Shown here piece by piece: positions 26,259-35,875 of a stretch of DNA of 64,000 nt. Numbering within the stretch: position 1 is the stretch's first letter; every line of letters starts with the position of its first letter. Under the pieces are notes generated by a model. That model made no database searches, was not told where the DNA came from, and was given only the letters and a program-made list of their open reading frames with translations. This DNA comes from Pseudolysinimonas_A sp039912695 (GTDB taxonomy: Bacteria > Actinomycetota > Actinomycetes > Actinomycetales > Microbacteriaceae), in NCBI RefSeq assembly GCF_039912695.1, contig NZ_JBDSPJ010000013.1, positions 62,001-126,000 on the forward strand, written 5' to 3'. Position numbers and translations under genes: made by a program.

Positions 26259-27152
26259 TCAGTACAGAAAGAAGATCGGCGCCCAGGTCGGCTGCCGCGC
26301 GTGCACGATCGCGAGAAACACCAGCGCGTCGAACATCAGATGCACCGCGAGCACGTAGCCCAGCGATCGGGTTTTCGCGAAGAGGTAGCCCTGCAGAAGG
26401 GCAAACGGAATCGTCAGCGCCGGCCCCCAGACGCGGTAGCCGAGTTCCCACAGGAACGACACGAAGATCACCATCGTGAGCAAATTCGCCTGCCAAAGCG
26501 GGAAATGCCGGCGCAGCAGGGCAAGCACCGTGCAGATGAAGAACAGTTCATCCCAGGTGCCGACAGCGTTGACGCCGACAAAGAACCGCAGCAGTTCTGA
26601 ACCATCGGCAAGCACCGGCCAGTTCAGGTACGCCCCCGAAGCGATGAAGTAGAACGGCAGAATCAGATAGCCCAGAGCCGGCACCGCGACCAAGTAGGCA
26701 ATCTCGAGCCGCGTCTTCTTCTCGCGCGACCGCCAAGGAAAGGTCACCACCCGCCGACGGAACACGAACCTGTCGATGACGAACGGGGATGCCACGGCGA
26801 GAGCGAGCACCGTGCCGATCCTGATGAAACTGGGCCACGAGACGTCCGCCTCGACACTCGTCGTGGCAACAATTCCGATGCCGAGGGCGACCAGCGCGAG
26901 ATCTTTGCCGAGCTCGGCGTCGAGCATGGCGGCCGCAATCACGGAAACCGCGAGTAGCGGGATGCCGACCGCGTGCCACTGCAGCCCGAAAAGGAAGAAG
27001 GCGGCCAGCGAGACCCCGCCCGCGGGAAGCAGGTTCCACCTGGGGCGGGTTTCGACACGCCCGCTTCGCGGGCTGCTCAACCAGCGAGACCAGAAACCGC
27101 TTCGCGGGCTGCTCAACCAGCGAGACCAGAAGCTGCTTCGCGCGCTACTCAA
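26259..27152 (-). CDS. CPBP-like intramembrane protease relative
   Basis: A membrane protein of up to 297 residues with about eight helices. The motif GTWDELFFICTVLALL near residue 200, then FLWELGY and an AVHLMFDALV helix, match the CPBP (CAAX protease/bacteriocin-processing) layout. The usual EExxxR is replaced by DELFFI, so catalysis is uncertain. The only start in frame is a TTG inside the aspartase gene, and the first 30 residues are encoded by a 36-bp repeat array. The true start or a frameshift there is unresolved. Confidence 0.6.
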   Translation of the reverse strand: MSSARSSFWSRWLSSPRSGFWSRWLSSPRSGRVETRPRWNLLPAGGVSLAAFFLFGLQWHAVGIPLLAVSVIAAAMLDAELGKDLALVALGIGIVATTSVEADVSWPSFIRIGTVLALAVASPFVIDRFVFRRRVVTFPWRSREKKTRLEIAYLVAVPALGYLILPFYFIASGAYLNWPVLADGSELLRFFVGVNAVGTWDELFFICTVLALLRRHFPLWQANLLTMVIFVSFLWELGYRVWGPALTIPFALLQGYLFAKTRSLGYVLAVHLMFDALVFLAIVHARQPTWAPIFFLY

Positions 27153-27160
27153 CCGGCGGG
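27063..27160. repeat. 36-bp tandem repeat array at the aspartase 3' end
   Basis: Two near-identical 36-bp units (27063-27098, 27099-27134) and a degenerate third (27135-27160) begin GCTTCGCGGGCTGCTCAACC. Each contains a GC-rich palindrome (the first reads CCCGC-TTC-GCGGG). Dispersed palindromic repeats of this style are common in Microbacteriaceae genomes. The aspartase stop codon lies in the third unit. Confidence 0.85.
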
Positions 27161-28635
27161 ACGGGCACCGGCAGGGTGATCGCTCCGGTGGCCGGCACCA
27201 TCCCCGACAACCGCTCCGGTGACAGGACGCGCTGCAACTGCTCTTCGGACATCACCCCGGAGTCCCGAACCAGGTCGGCGATCGAGGCGTGCGTCGTGAG
27301 GGCGATATGGGCGAAGGTGGCGGCAGCGGCGTAGCCGATATACGGCGTCAGGGCCGTCACGACTCCGACGGAGGTTTCGACCTGCATCGAGAGGCGCTCG
27401 GTGTTCGCGGTGATGCCGTCGACACAGTTCACCCGCAGCGTGCGGCAGGCGTTCGTCATCCAGGCCAGCGACTGCAGGATGCTGTGGGCGATCACCGGCT
27501 CGAACGCGTTGAGTTGCAACTGCCCGGCTTCCGCCGCCGCCGTGACCGTGGCATCCGCTCCGATGACGCTGAACGCAACCTGGTTCACGACCTCAGGGAT
27601 GACGGGGTTCACCTTTCCGGGCATGATCGACGAGCCGGCCTGCCGCGCCGGGAGGTTGATTTCGCCGAACCCGGCCTGCGGTCCCGACGAAATGAGCCGC
27701 AGGTCGTTGCAGATCTTCGAGAGTTTCACGGCGGCGCGTTTGAGGGTTCCCGAGACGGTCATGAAGATTCCGGCATCCGAAGTTGCCTCGATGAGGTCGG
27801 GTGCGGTTTCCTGCGGCATCCCAGTCAGCTCTTCGAGGTGTCGGCGCACCGCCTCGGCGTAGCGTGGGTCGGCCGTGATGCCGGTGCCGATCGCGGTCGC
27901 GCCCATGTTGATCTCATTCAGCCACGGGATCACTTCGCCCAACCGATCCTGATCTTCGCCGAGGGTGTGGGCGAAGCCCGTGAACTCCTGCCCGAGCGTC
28001 ATCGGTACGGCATCCTGCAACTGGGTGCGCCCGATTTTCAGGATGTGCGCGAACTCGACGCCCTTCTTGGCGAATGCCGCACTGAGTTCGCGGTGCTCAA
28101 CCAGCAACCGCTGGATGCCGAACACCATCGCCAACTTGATGGCGGTCGGGTAGACGTCGTTGGTCGACTGTGAGCGGTTCACGTCATCGATCGGATGCAG
28201 CGCCTCATAGTCGCCGAACGGGCGACCCATGGCCTCGAGCCCCGCGTTGGCGATCACCTCGTTGGTGTTCATGTTGGTGCTCGTGCCCGCGCCGCCCTGA
28301 ATCACCCCGACCACGAACTGGTCGTGCAACTCGCCGGCGACGATCCGCTCGCAGACGGCGTCGATCACGTCAGCCAGGTGCGGATCGAGAACGCCGATTT
28401 CTTTGTTGGCCCGAGCCGAGGCCTGCTTCACCCGCGCCAGAGCCCGGATCAGGTCGGGGTAGTTCCAGATCGCGCGCCGCGAGATCGGAAAGTTCTCGAG
28501 CGCCCGCGCGGTGTGAATTCCCCAGTAGGCGGCGGCCGGAATCTGCATCGAACCGAGCGAGTCGCTCTCGGTACGCGTCGGGCCATCCCCCTCGAGCAGC
28601 ATCGATGCGGGCTCGGGTCCGTTGGTTCCCTGCAT
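27145..28635 (-). CDS. aspA: Aspartate ammonia-lyase
   Basis: A 496-residue enzyme of the aspartase/fumarase superfamily, interconverting aspartate with fumarate and ammonia. The superfamily signature GSSIMPGKVNPVIPE is present. The aspartase-type blocks GAGTSTNMNTNEVIAN, SQSTNDVYPTAIKLA and SDAGIFMTVSGTLKR favour AspA over fumarase C, though fumarase activity cannot be excluded. An N-terminal extension of about 20 residues precedes the family start. TAGGCT with a six-base gap gives a leaderless ATG. The C-terminus ends in a repeat unit and has an unusual Pro/Val-rich tail. Confidence 0.9.
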   Translation of the reverse strand: MQGTNGPEPASMLLEGDGPTRTESDSLGSMQIPAAAYWGIHTARALENFPISRRAIWNYPDLIRALARVKQASARANKEIGVLDPHLADVIDAVCERIVAGELHDQFVVGVIQGGAGTSTNMNTNEVIANAGLEAMGRPFGDYEALHPIDDVNRSQSTNDVYPTAIKLAMVFGIQRLLVEHRELSAAFAKKGVEFAHILKIGRTQLQDAVPMTLGQEFTGFAHTLGEDQDRLGEVIPWLNEINMGATAIGTGITADPRYAEAVRRHLEELTGMPQETAPDLIEATSDAGIFMTVSGTLKRAAVKLSKICNDLRLISSGPQAGFGEINLPARQAGSSIMPGKVNPVIPEVVNQVAFSVIGADATVTAAAEAGQLQLNAFEPVIAHSILQSLAWMTNACRTLRVNCVDGITANTERLSMQVETSVGVVTALTPYIGYAAAATFAHIALTTHASIADLVRDSGVMSEEQLQRVLSPERLSGMVPATGAITLPVPVPPVE

Positions 28636-28681
28636 GAGTCGAGCCTAGGCTCACCGACCGAATGTCAGTGAGAAACGAATG

Positions 28682-28885
28682 TCAGTGAAAAAACGGAACC
28701 ACGAGCCAGATCCCCACGAGCGCGATCCCCGCGCAGATGACGAACAGGGCGACGGCGACCGGGCGTCGCCAGGGCGCGGTGCCGTCGATCAGTCGCAGTC
28801 CCAGCGAGAACAAGGCCACTAACGCCGCTGCGGCGACGAGCGAGACCGCGACGACGAGCACGAACGACATCCAGGCGATTGTCAT
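28682..28885 (-). CDS. Small membrane protein coupled to the phosphate transporter
   Basis: A 67-residue protein with two hydrophobic segments (about 5-30 and 43-65) separated by a short loop LRLIDGTAPWRRP. Its ATG overlaps the stop codon of the Pit transporter gene (ATGA), so translation is coupled. It is probably an accessory subunit or regulator of the transporter (inference from position only). A longer reading frame over this region is spurious. Confidence 0.65.
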   Translation of the reverse strand: MTIAWMSFVLVVAVSLVAAAALVALFSLGLRLIDGTAPWRRPVAVALFVICAGIALVGIWLVVPFFH

Positions 28886-30027
28886 CGGGACGCCGCCTTG
28901 CGCTTCTTTGGCCGCACGAACTGGCCGGGTTGCGGCTGGTGAAAGGTGCGATGCGTCACGCTGTTGCGACGCGACCAGAGGTAGATGCCCGCGATCACGA
29001 CCAGCGCGAGCACGACATCCGCGATTATGCCCCAGAACCCGATGCCCGCGAGGAGTGCCGCGAGTGCGGCCACGATGCCCGCGGCCGGAATCGTGATCAA
29101 CCAGCCGATCGCGATCTTGCCCGCCGTGCCCCACTTGACCTTGGCTCCCACGCGACCAAGCCCGGTGCCGATCACCGACCCCGAGGCGACCTGGGTGGTG
29201 GAGAGCGCGAAGCCGAGGTGTGACGAGGCGAGGATGGTCGCAGCCGTCGACGCCTCGGCCGCGAACCCCTGGGCGGGTTCGATATCGGTCAGATCGCGGC
29301 CGATCGTCTTGATGATGCGCCAGCCGCCCGTGTAGGTGCCGGCGGCGATCGCGACGGCGCACGCCACGATCACCCATATCGGTGGCGTGGCGTCAGGCTC
29401 GAGGGCCTTGGCCGCGATCAGGGTGAGGGTGATCACGCCCATCGTCTTCTGGGCGTCGTTAGTGCCGTGAGCGAGCGAGACGAGCGACGAGGTGAAGATC
29501 TGCCCGATCTTGAAGTTGTCGCGCTGGCGCTTGCGGGTGATGGCGTAGGCGATCTTGGTCGCGAGGAACGCCACGCCCATCGCGGTCAGCGGCGCGAGCA
29601 CGGCCGGGATGAGGATTTTCGACACCAGCACCCCACCGTCGATCGCCCCGGTGCCGGCGCCGACGATCGCGGCGCCGATCAGGCCGCCGAAGAGCGCGTG
29701 ACTCGACGAGGAGGGAAGGCCCAGCAGCCAGGTGAGGAGGTTCCAGACGATCGCGCCGATCAGCCCCGCAAGAATCAACGTTGGGGTGATTTGCACCCCG
29801 CCAGCGCCCTCCTTGATGAGGCCACCCGAGATGGTGCGAGCCACCTCGGTGCTCAGAAACGCGCCGACCAGGTTGAGCGCTGCGGCGAGCGCGACCGCGA
29901 CTCGGGGACGTAGTGCTCCGGTCGCGATCGGAGTCGCCATGGCATTGGCGGTGTCGTGGAAACCGTTCGTGAAATCGAACAGCAGAGCAAGCCCGATGAC
30001 GAGCACGACGAGAAGTGTGGGGTCCAC
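28882..30027 (-). CDS. Low-affinity inorganic phosphate transporter, PiT family
   Basis: A 381-residue integral membrane phosphate:cation symporter. The duplicated PiT signatures are both visible: FDFTNGFHDTANAMATPI near the N-terminus and SLAHGTNDAQKTMGVI near residue 190. About ten helices are predicted. The GTG start at 30027 gives the complete first helix. No PhoU-like gene is next to it; instead it is followed by a coupled 67-residue membrane protein. Confidence 0.93.
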   Translation of the reverse strand: MDPTLLVVLVIGLALLFDFTNGFHDTANAMATPIATGALRPRVAVALAAALNLVGAFLSTEVARTISGGLIKEGAGGVQITPTLILAGLIGAIVWNLLTWLLGLPSSSSHALFGGLIGAAIVGAGTGAIDGGVLVSKILIPAVLAPLTAMGVAFLATKIAYAITRKRQRDNFKIGQIFTSSLVSLAHGTNDAQKTMGVITLTLIAAKALEPDATPPIWVIVACAVAIAAGTYTGGWRIIKTIGRDLTDIEPAQGFAAEASTAATILASSHLGFALSTTQVASGSVIGTGLGRVGAKVKWGTAGKIAIGWLITIPAAGIVAALAALLAGIGFWGIIADVVLALVVIAGIYLWSRRNSVTHRTFHQPQPGQFVRPKKRKAASR

Positions 30028-30211
30028 CGCCGACGAGTCTCACACATTCTCGGCAACGCGTCACCTTGCCGTGGCCCAGCGTGTCCTCCGTGTGGGTGCT
30101 CCTCGAACGGGGTGCCCCCGAAGCGGGGCGTATCCCCTGTCGGCACGCCGCCCTAGTCTCTGAGCAGTCAAGGTTTTCAGGGACTACCGCACCTGACGAT
30201 GGGAAAAAACA

Positions 30212-30529
30212 GTGCACTCGTCGCGAGTGCTGGGCGTGGTCGCGCTGGGTGCGATCGTTGTCGCAGCGATCAGCTTTGCCGTCGTGGATGTCACGGCGGC
30301 AGACAGCTGCGCGACAAATGCGTGCAATTCGGGCATCCCGATCGTCACGATCACCTTTGCGGCACTGGGGGTTCTCGCGGCTCTGGTGAGCGTCATCCCG
30401 GCCGTCACCTGGATCGTCGACACCATCCGGTCGGTGCGCACCCAGGATCACGAGACCGACCGCGAGGTCGCTCGCGCCGTCAGTCGCCGCACCGTGAACG
30501 ACCACGACTTCCCGGACGACGAGCACTAA
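30212..30529 (+). CDS. Membrane protein with two helices, unknown function
   Basis: A 105-residue protein with helices at about residues 6-27 and 42-72 and a charged, acidic C-terminal tail (DHETDREVARAVSRR to DDEH). Two Cys at about residues 33 and 38 face the loop side and could form a disulfide. The GTG start at 30212 is preceded by a TAGTCT element near 30153, so it is leadered. It is divergent from pit and convergent with the helicase gene. No family recognised. Confidence 0.5.
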   Translation: MHSSRVLGVVALGAIVVAAISFAVVDVTAADSCATNACNSGIPIVTITFAALGVLAALVSVIPAVTWIVDTIRSVRTQDHETDREVARAVSRRTVNDHDFPDDEH

Positions 30530-30554
30530 CTTTCCCGAGCTCGCGCTTCGGCTG

Positions 30555-33104
30555 TCAGTCGAGCCGATCTACGCGCAGGACGGTGACGACAGCGACTCCC
30601 TCAGCTGCTGACGCCTCAAGATCGACTTCGGCGACGATTCCCCAGTCATGATGTGCGGCCGGGTCGTCAAGGATTTGCCGCACCCGCCAGAAGCCGAGCC
30701 GATCGGCCGGCTCCTCTTCGATGATCAGACGAGCGGTGCTGCGGGCATCCGGCCCGGTGCCGATCGCGTCGTGTTCGGCGTAGTAGGCGTCGAGAGCCTC
30801 CGGCCAGCCGGCGTTCGGGTCGAGCGCGGTGAGTTCGTCATCCTGCTGGAGAGCCGCGAGGTGCACGCGTCGCCATAGGGCGTTGCGCACGAGCACCAGG
30901 AACGCGCGACGGTTGGTGACAACGGAGGTCGGTGCTGGCGGCAGCACCGGCTTCTCGGGGTCGATCTCCGCCGGGTTCTGGAGCGCATTCCACTCGTCGA
31001 GCAGACTCGAGTCGACCTGGCGCACGAGTTCGCCGAGCCACTCGATGATGTCGTGCAGTTCTTCGGTCTTGGCCTCGTCGGGAATCGTCTGGCGGGCCGC
31101 GCGATAGGCGTCGGACAGGTAGCGCAGCACGAGTCCTTCGCTACGCCCGAGCTGGTAGAAGGCGATGTAGTCCGAGAACGACATCGCGCGTTCGTACAGG
31201 TCACGCACGACCGACTTCGGTGAGAGTTCGAAGTCGCGCACCCACGGCTGGGATGTCGCGAAGGTCTCGAAAGTCACCTCGAGCAGCTCGTCGAGCGGCT
31301 TGGGCCAGGTCACCGACTCGAGCAGTTCCATGCGCTCGTCGTACTCGATGCCGTCGGCCTTCATCGCGGCGACAGCCTCGCCTCGAGCCTTGAACTGCTG
31401 CTGCGAGAGCACCGGTCGCGGGTCGTCGAGGGTCGCTTCGAGGATGCTGATCATGTCGAGCGCGTAGGTGGGCGCTGGGCTTTCGGGGGAGCCCCGATCG
31501 AGCAGTTCGAACGCGGCGAGCGCGAACGGTGACAGCGGCTGGTTGAGCGCGAAGTTCGGTTGCAGGTCGACGGTCAGACGCGGGATGCCGTCCCGCAGCT
31601 CGACGACGCCAGCTGCGGTGAGCGTGCGGTAGATACCGATCGCGCGACGGGCCAACTCACGCTGACGGGTGATCGGCTCGTGGTTGTCGTACACCAGCTG
31701 CTTGACATCGGTGAACGGGTCTCCCCCGCCGTGCCCGTCAGAAGCCCGCCCGATGACGTTGATCAACATCGCCGCCGTGATTTGCATCGACGAGGTGAGA
31801 GTCTCGGGCTCGGCCGCGATCAGCCGCTCGAACGATGCCGGACCCCACGAGACGAAGCCCTCGGGCGCACGCTTCTTCGGTCCTTGCTTACTCTTCTTGC
31901 CCGATGCGGTGGCCTTCGCCTCGGCCTTGATCGCGACGAGCGCGTTCTCGATCTCGTGCTCGGGGGCCTCGGCCTCGACCTCACCTTCGGTATCGAAGCC
32001 TGCCCTCCCCGCACGGCCCGCAATCTGGTGAAACTCGCGAGCCGACAACTGCCGGGTCTTCACCCCGTCGAACTTCGTCAACGCGGTGAACAACACGGTT
32101 CGGATCGGCACGTTGATGCCAACTCCGAGGGTGTCGGTGCCGCAGATGACGCGCAACATCCCGAGTTGAGCGAGCTGTTCGACGAGTCGCCGGTACTTGG
32201 GCAACATCCCCGCGTGGTGCACGCCGATGCCCGACCGCACGAGCTTGTTGAGGGTCGACCCAAATCCGGGCGAGAACCTGAAGCCGCCGATCTCTTCGGC
32301 GATCCGGTCACGCTGCTCCCGAGTCGCGACGCGTGCCGAGAGCAACGCCTGGGCGCGCTCGACGGCTGCCGCCCGCGCGAAGTGCACGATGTAGACCGGG
32401 GCGAGCTTGCCATCCATCAACTCTTCGACCGTCTCGTGGACGGGCGTCGTGACGTACTTGTAGCGCAGCGGAACCGGTCGCTCGACCCCCGTGACGTGCG
32501 CGACCTCGCGGCCGGTGCGACGTTCCAGGTCGGCTGAGATGTCGGTCAGGTCGCCGAGGGTCGCCGACATCAGCACGAACCGCGCACGATTCAGGATGAG
32601 CAACGGAACCTGCCACGCCCAGCCGCGTTGCGGGTCGCCGTAGAAGTGGAACTCGTCGGCGATGACGACATCCACCTTCGCGTCGACCCCTTCGCGGAGG
32701 GCCAGGTTGGCGAGGATCTCGGCCGTGCAGCAGATGATCGGGGCGTCGGGGTTGACGCTCGAGTCGCCCGTGACCATGCCGACGTTCGCGGGCCCGAAGG
32801 TCTCGACCAGGGCGAAAAACTTCTCGCTCACGAGTGCCTTGAGCGGGGCGGTGTAATACGAGCGCTGGCCCTGGGCGAGGGCAACGGCATGGGCGGCGAT
32901 CGCGACCAGCGACTTCCCCGTACCGGTCGGGGTCGACAGGACGAGGTGACGGTCGAGCACCAGCTCGAGCACCGCCTCTTCCTGTGCGGGGTAGAGCTTG
33001 AGGCCGCGCGAGCGGGCCCAGTCGTCGAAGGCCTCAACGAAGGCATCCGGATCCCACGGCGACGGCAGGGCGGCGGCAAGGCCGGTATCGCCGAGGGAAG
33101 TCAT
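30555..33104 (-). CDS. Ski2-like DExH helicase with DUF3516 C-terminus
   Basis: An 849-residue superfamily 2 helicase, probably acting on RNA. Motif I is STPTGTGKS near residue 60, motif II is ADEFHFYGD, and motif VI is QIAGRAGRAGFDTEG near residue 365. The C-terminal half matches the actinobacterial DUF3516 domain, predicted helical. Members are widespread in actinobacteria and little studied. The ATG at 33104 follows CAGACT at a seven-base gap, a weak leaderless signal. Confidence 0.88.
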   Translation of the reverse strand: MTSLGDTGLAAALPSPWDPDAFVEAFDDWARSRGLKLYPAQEEAVLELVLDRHLVLSTPTGTGKSLVAIAAHAVALAQGQRSYYTAPLKALVSEKFFALVETFGPANVGMVTGDSSVNPDAPIICCTAEILANLALREGVDAKVDVVIADEFHFYGDPQRGWAWQVPLLILNRARFVLMSATLGDLTDISADLERRTGREVAHVTGVERPVPLRYKYVTTPVHETVEELMDGKLAPVYIVHFARAAAVERAQALLSARVATREQRDRIAEEIGGFRFSPGFGSTLNKLVRSGIGVHHAGMLPKYRRLVEQLAQLGMLRVICGTDTLGVGINVPIRTVLFTALTKFDGVKTRQLSAREFHQIAGRAGRAGFDTEGEVEAEAPEHEIENALVAIKAEAKATASGKKSKQGPKKRAPEGFVSWGPASFERLIAAEPETLTSSMQITAAMLINVIGRASDGHGGGDPFTDVKQLVYDNHEPITRQRELARRAIGIYRTLTAAGVVELRDGIPRLTVDLQPNFALNQPLSPFALAAFELLDRGSPESPAPTYALDMISILEATLDDPRPVLSQQQFKARGEAVAAMKADGIEYDERMELLESVTWPKPLDELLEVTFETFATSQPWVRDFELSPKSVVRDLYERAMSFSDYIAFYQLGRSEGLVLRYLSDAYRAARQTIPDEAKTEELHDIIEWLGELVRQVDSSLLDEWNALQNPAEIDPEKPVLPPAPTSVVTNRRAFLVLVRNALWRRVHLAALQQDDELTALDPNAGWPEALDAYYAEHDAIGTGPDARSTARLIIEEEPADRLGFWRVRQILDDPAAHHDWGIVAEVDLEASAAEGVAVVTVLRVDRLD

Positions 33105-33259
33105 GTGGTGAAGTCTGCCCTGTTCGGTCGGGGTCGCCCCTCTGCGGGTGTCCCCTGGTCGGGGTAGACGAACCGGGTACCCCCGGGAGGCCCCACCGCT
33201 TAGAATCAGCTGTGAATCCCGACTTTTTCGGGCAGTCAGGGACGTGAAGGAGCGCAGTC

Positions 33260-34570
33260 GTGGCAGACGACGACGTCCGCGTTCCTGCGGGATGGTACCC
33301 CGATCCTCTCGGGTTACCGCAACTGCGATGGTGGGACAACCACTCGTGGACCGAACACACTTCGGATGCCCGTCAGCCCATGGTTTCGCAGCCGTTGCGG
33401 GCGCAAAGCGCTCCGATGGAGCAGGTGGCGGCTCTGCCTCCCCGGCTCGCGTTTGCCGACGATCTTCCGTTCGCGGACGACCTTCCCTTTGCCGACGATC
33501 TCATCGACCTCGAGGACACCCAGCTGTACTTCGAGGAGCCCCTCTACACCGGCGCGACCGACCTGCCGTCGCGGCGAGCGCTGCGCGAACAGGAGCGCCT
33601 GGCCCACGACGATGACGTCGTTCGCGACCGCGCGGGCGACTCGCCGCGCTTCGCCGAGCCGCTGAGCGAACTTGAGGCACCGACGCGAGGGCACGAGATC
33701 GCGACCGAGATGTCGCCTGCGGCGCGCGCCGCCCAGAGCTCCCCTGTCGATGATGCCCCGCGCACGATGCGCTACGACCTCGACGAACAACACGAAGATC
33801 TGTTGGGCGAGCCGTCCATGCCGCGCTCGTCGTTCCAGCACGCGTCGTCGTCAACGACAACGTTCATCCCCGAGTTTGCGCCGGAGCGCGCCTACGGGAC
33901 GAGCCCCGCTGGGGACGCCGGCTACGGACACCGTCGAACGACGCTCACCGCGGCACCATCGACAAGTACCGTGCCGGGCTGGATCTTGACCCTCATCCCG
34001 GCCTACATGTTGCTCATCGCGATGCTCATCCTGCTGAGCGGCCCAGACGCGTCGTTCGCCCCGTTCGCTCTCGGGATCGTTCTTGGCGTGCCCTGGATCG
34101 CGGGCGTCGTACTCGCAGCCCTCGATCGGCGCCGCCTGCTCAGCACCGGGATGACCTCCCCCGCACATTGGGCGTGGGCCTTCCTTGGCGCTCCCGTGTA
34201 CCTCGTGGCGAGGCTTGTGGCGACGGTTCGCGAAGCCGGAACCGGCTTCGCGCCGGTGCTCACCTACCTCGTGCTGGGGCTGTTCACCATCGGCGCGATC
34301 GTCGCCGTTCCGGGTTTGGTGATGGAACTCGCGCCTTCGACGTTCTCGGCAGAGGCCGAACGGTCGGTCACTCTGGACGCCAGCTCGATCGGCGCTCAGC
34401 TCACGATCGACTGCCCCGAAACTCCTCCGCTGCTGGTCCAGCAGTCGTTCACCTGCGTCGCCAAGAACGCCGCCGGAGAGCAGTTCAATGTGCTCGTCAG
34501 CCTCCAGCGATCCAATGGTTGGATCGACTGGCGCGTCGACGACTGGGGCGTTTTCTCGATCGGCAACTGA
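33260..34570 (+). CDS. DUF2510 membrane protein with acidic repeats
   Basis: A 436-residue protein that opens with the DUF2510 module (VPAGWYPDP...RWWDNHSWTEHT), a short Trp-rich domain of unknown role. A long acidic low-complexity region with a three-fold FADDLP repeat (DNA 33452-33502) follows. Four membrane helices lie at about 240-355, and a final extracellular domain with one Cys pair (DCPETPP, FTCVAKN) resembles DUF4333. AAGGAG precedes the GTG start and TAGAAT at 33201-33206 is the likely -10. It is paralogous to the next gene. Confidence 0.8.
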   Translation: MADDDVRVPAGWYPDPLGLPQLRWWDNHSWTEHTSDARQPMVSQPLRAQSAPMEQVAALPPRLAFADDLPFADDLPFADDLIDLEDTQLYFEEPLYTGATDLPSRRALREQERLAHDDDVVRDRAGDSPRFAEPLSELEAPTRGHEIATEMSPAARAAQSSPVDDAPRTMRYDLDEQHEDLLGEPSMPRSSFQHASSSTTTFIPEFAPERAYGTSPAGDAGYGHRRTTLTAAPSTSTVPGWILTLIPAYMLLIAMLILLSGPDASFAPFALGIVLGVPWIAGVVLAALDRRRLLSTGMTSPAHWAWAFLGAPVYLVARLVATVREAGTGFAPVLTYLVLGLFTIGAIVAVPGLVMELAPSTFSAEAERSVTLDASSIGAQLTIDCPETPPLLVQQSFTCVAKNAAGEQFNVLVSLQRSNGWIDWRVDDWGVFSIGN

Positions 34571-34750
34571 GCCACCCGGCTCTGAACGGTGCGTGAGCGC
34601 GATGTCGACACACCCGAACTGGGTTCAGCGCCCCACAGCCCAGGTACCTAGACTGAGGCCACCCACTGCACCATCCGTGACCTGCACCGCCCTTCTATTA
34701 CCCATCACAGAAGCGTCCCCAACCGACGCGCTGTCCAGAAGGAGAACGGC

Positions 34751-35833
34751 TTGACCTACGAGGCGACCCGCGTCGTCCCCGCGGGCTGGTACGAAGACCC
34801 GGCCTCGAGCGCCCACGTGCGCTGGTGGAATGGTCTGGCCTGGACCGAGCACACGACGCTCAAGCCGACGGCGCCGCCTCGCCCACAGCAGCCGGTCGCC
34901 GAACAACGCTACGGCGATGGATTTACTCACCAGCAGAACCAGCAAGGCTGGCTGAGCGACCACACCGATGGTCAGCACGCCACGAGCGACCAGGGGTCGA
35001 CCGCACCCGATGCTGTCGATGCCGGCCAGGCCGCATCCACCGCTGCTCGCATCGCCGAAGCCCGCGCCCTCGAGCGCCAGTACGGCATCAGCACCGAAGA
35101 GCACGACGTCATCGTGCGCTCGGCGACGGAAGGCTCGGCCCAGGATGCCAGTGCTGGCCTGTACGGCGCCAGCGACGCCACCTCCAGATCTCGCGGCACC
35201 TCGAACTGGCACGCCGAACCCGAAAGCCCCGAACCCTCGGCGCGGCGCACGGCAACCGCCTCGTCGTGGCTTATCGCGCTCTACCCGGTTCTGACCCTGG
35301 TCGCGGCGATCGCGGCCGCCTACGTCGCCTTCTACATCTCCCCTGAACCCGCCGTCGCCGGCATCCCGGTCGTCGCGGGTCTGGTGCTCGTTCCCTACCT
35401 GCTCTGCCTCATTTGGGCGTTCGTGGATGCCAGCCGCCTGAAGTCGCTCGGCCACTCGCCCGCGAGCGGGGCCTTCGCGATTCTCGGCCCGCTGGTCTAC
35501 CTGATCGCGCGCCGGGTGCGCGTGAAAGGTGTCGGCCCGCTGATCGCGTTGATCCTCCTGACGCTGGCTTCGGTTGCTGTTCCGGCGGTCGCCATTTCGT
35601 CGGGTGCCACGGCACCGCTCGCCAAGGCTCTCGAGGTTCAGCAGACGATCCGCGCCGACTTGGTCGGCTCGGGGCGGCTCGCGTCGGTCAGCTGCCCGAT
35701 CTCTGTCGAGAGCATCCAACCGGGAACCCTGTACACCTGCGACGGAACGCTGGCCGACGGCACGGCTAAAACGGTGTGGGTCAGCATCGACACCAGCGCC
35801 GGCGGCTTCTCGTACGCGCTGGCCGTCAAGTAG
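34751..35833 (+). CDS. DUF2510 membrane protein, paralogue of the preceding gene
   Basis: A 360-residue protein with the same plan as its neighbour: DUF2510 (VPAGWYEDP...RWWNGLAWTEHT), a long Gln/Ala-rich linker, four membrane segments at about 170-285, and an extracellular tail. The tail has a Cys pair (VSCPISVE, LYTCDGTL) like DUF4333. The start is TTG with GGAGAA nearby. The two genes look like a tandem duplication that diverged. Function is unknown; a sensor or envelope protein is possible. Confidence 0.78.
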   Translation: MTYEATRVVPAGWYEDPASSAHVRWWNGLAWTEHTTLKPTAPPRPQQPVAEQRYGDGFTHQQNQQGWLSDHTDGQHATSDQGSTAPDAVDAGQAASTAARIAEARALERQYGISTEEHDVIVRSATEGSAQDASAGLYGASDATSRSRGTSNWHAEPESPEPSARRTATASSWLIALYPVLTLVAAIAAAYVAFYISPEPAVAGIPVVAGLVLVPYLLCLIWAFVDASRLKSLGHSPASGAFAILGPLVYLIARRVRVKGVGPLIALILLTLASVAVPAVAISSGATAPLAKALEVQQTIRADLVGSGRLASVSCPISVESIQPGTLYTCDGTLADGTAKTVWVSIDTSAGGFSYALAVK

Positions 35834-35875
35834 CCTGCCCACTGGTTCAAGCGCCCGGCATAGGCTGAGGTCGAC

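Noticed and set aside
27063..27160. CRISPR array or insertion sequence end
   Set aside because: Units are contiguous and palindromic without spacers, and no transposase lies nearby; they fit dispersed palindromic repeats.
27145..28635. Fumarase C instead of aspartase
   Set aside because: The blocks around SDAGIFMTVSGTLKR are closer to aspartases, though the distinction by eye is not absolute.
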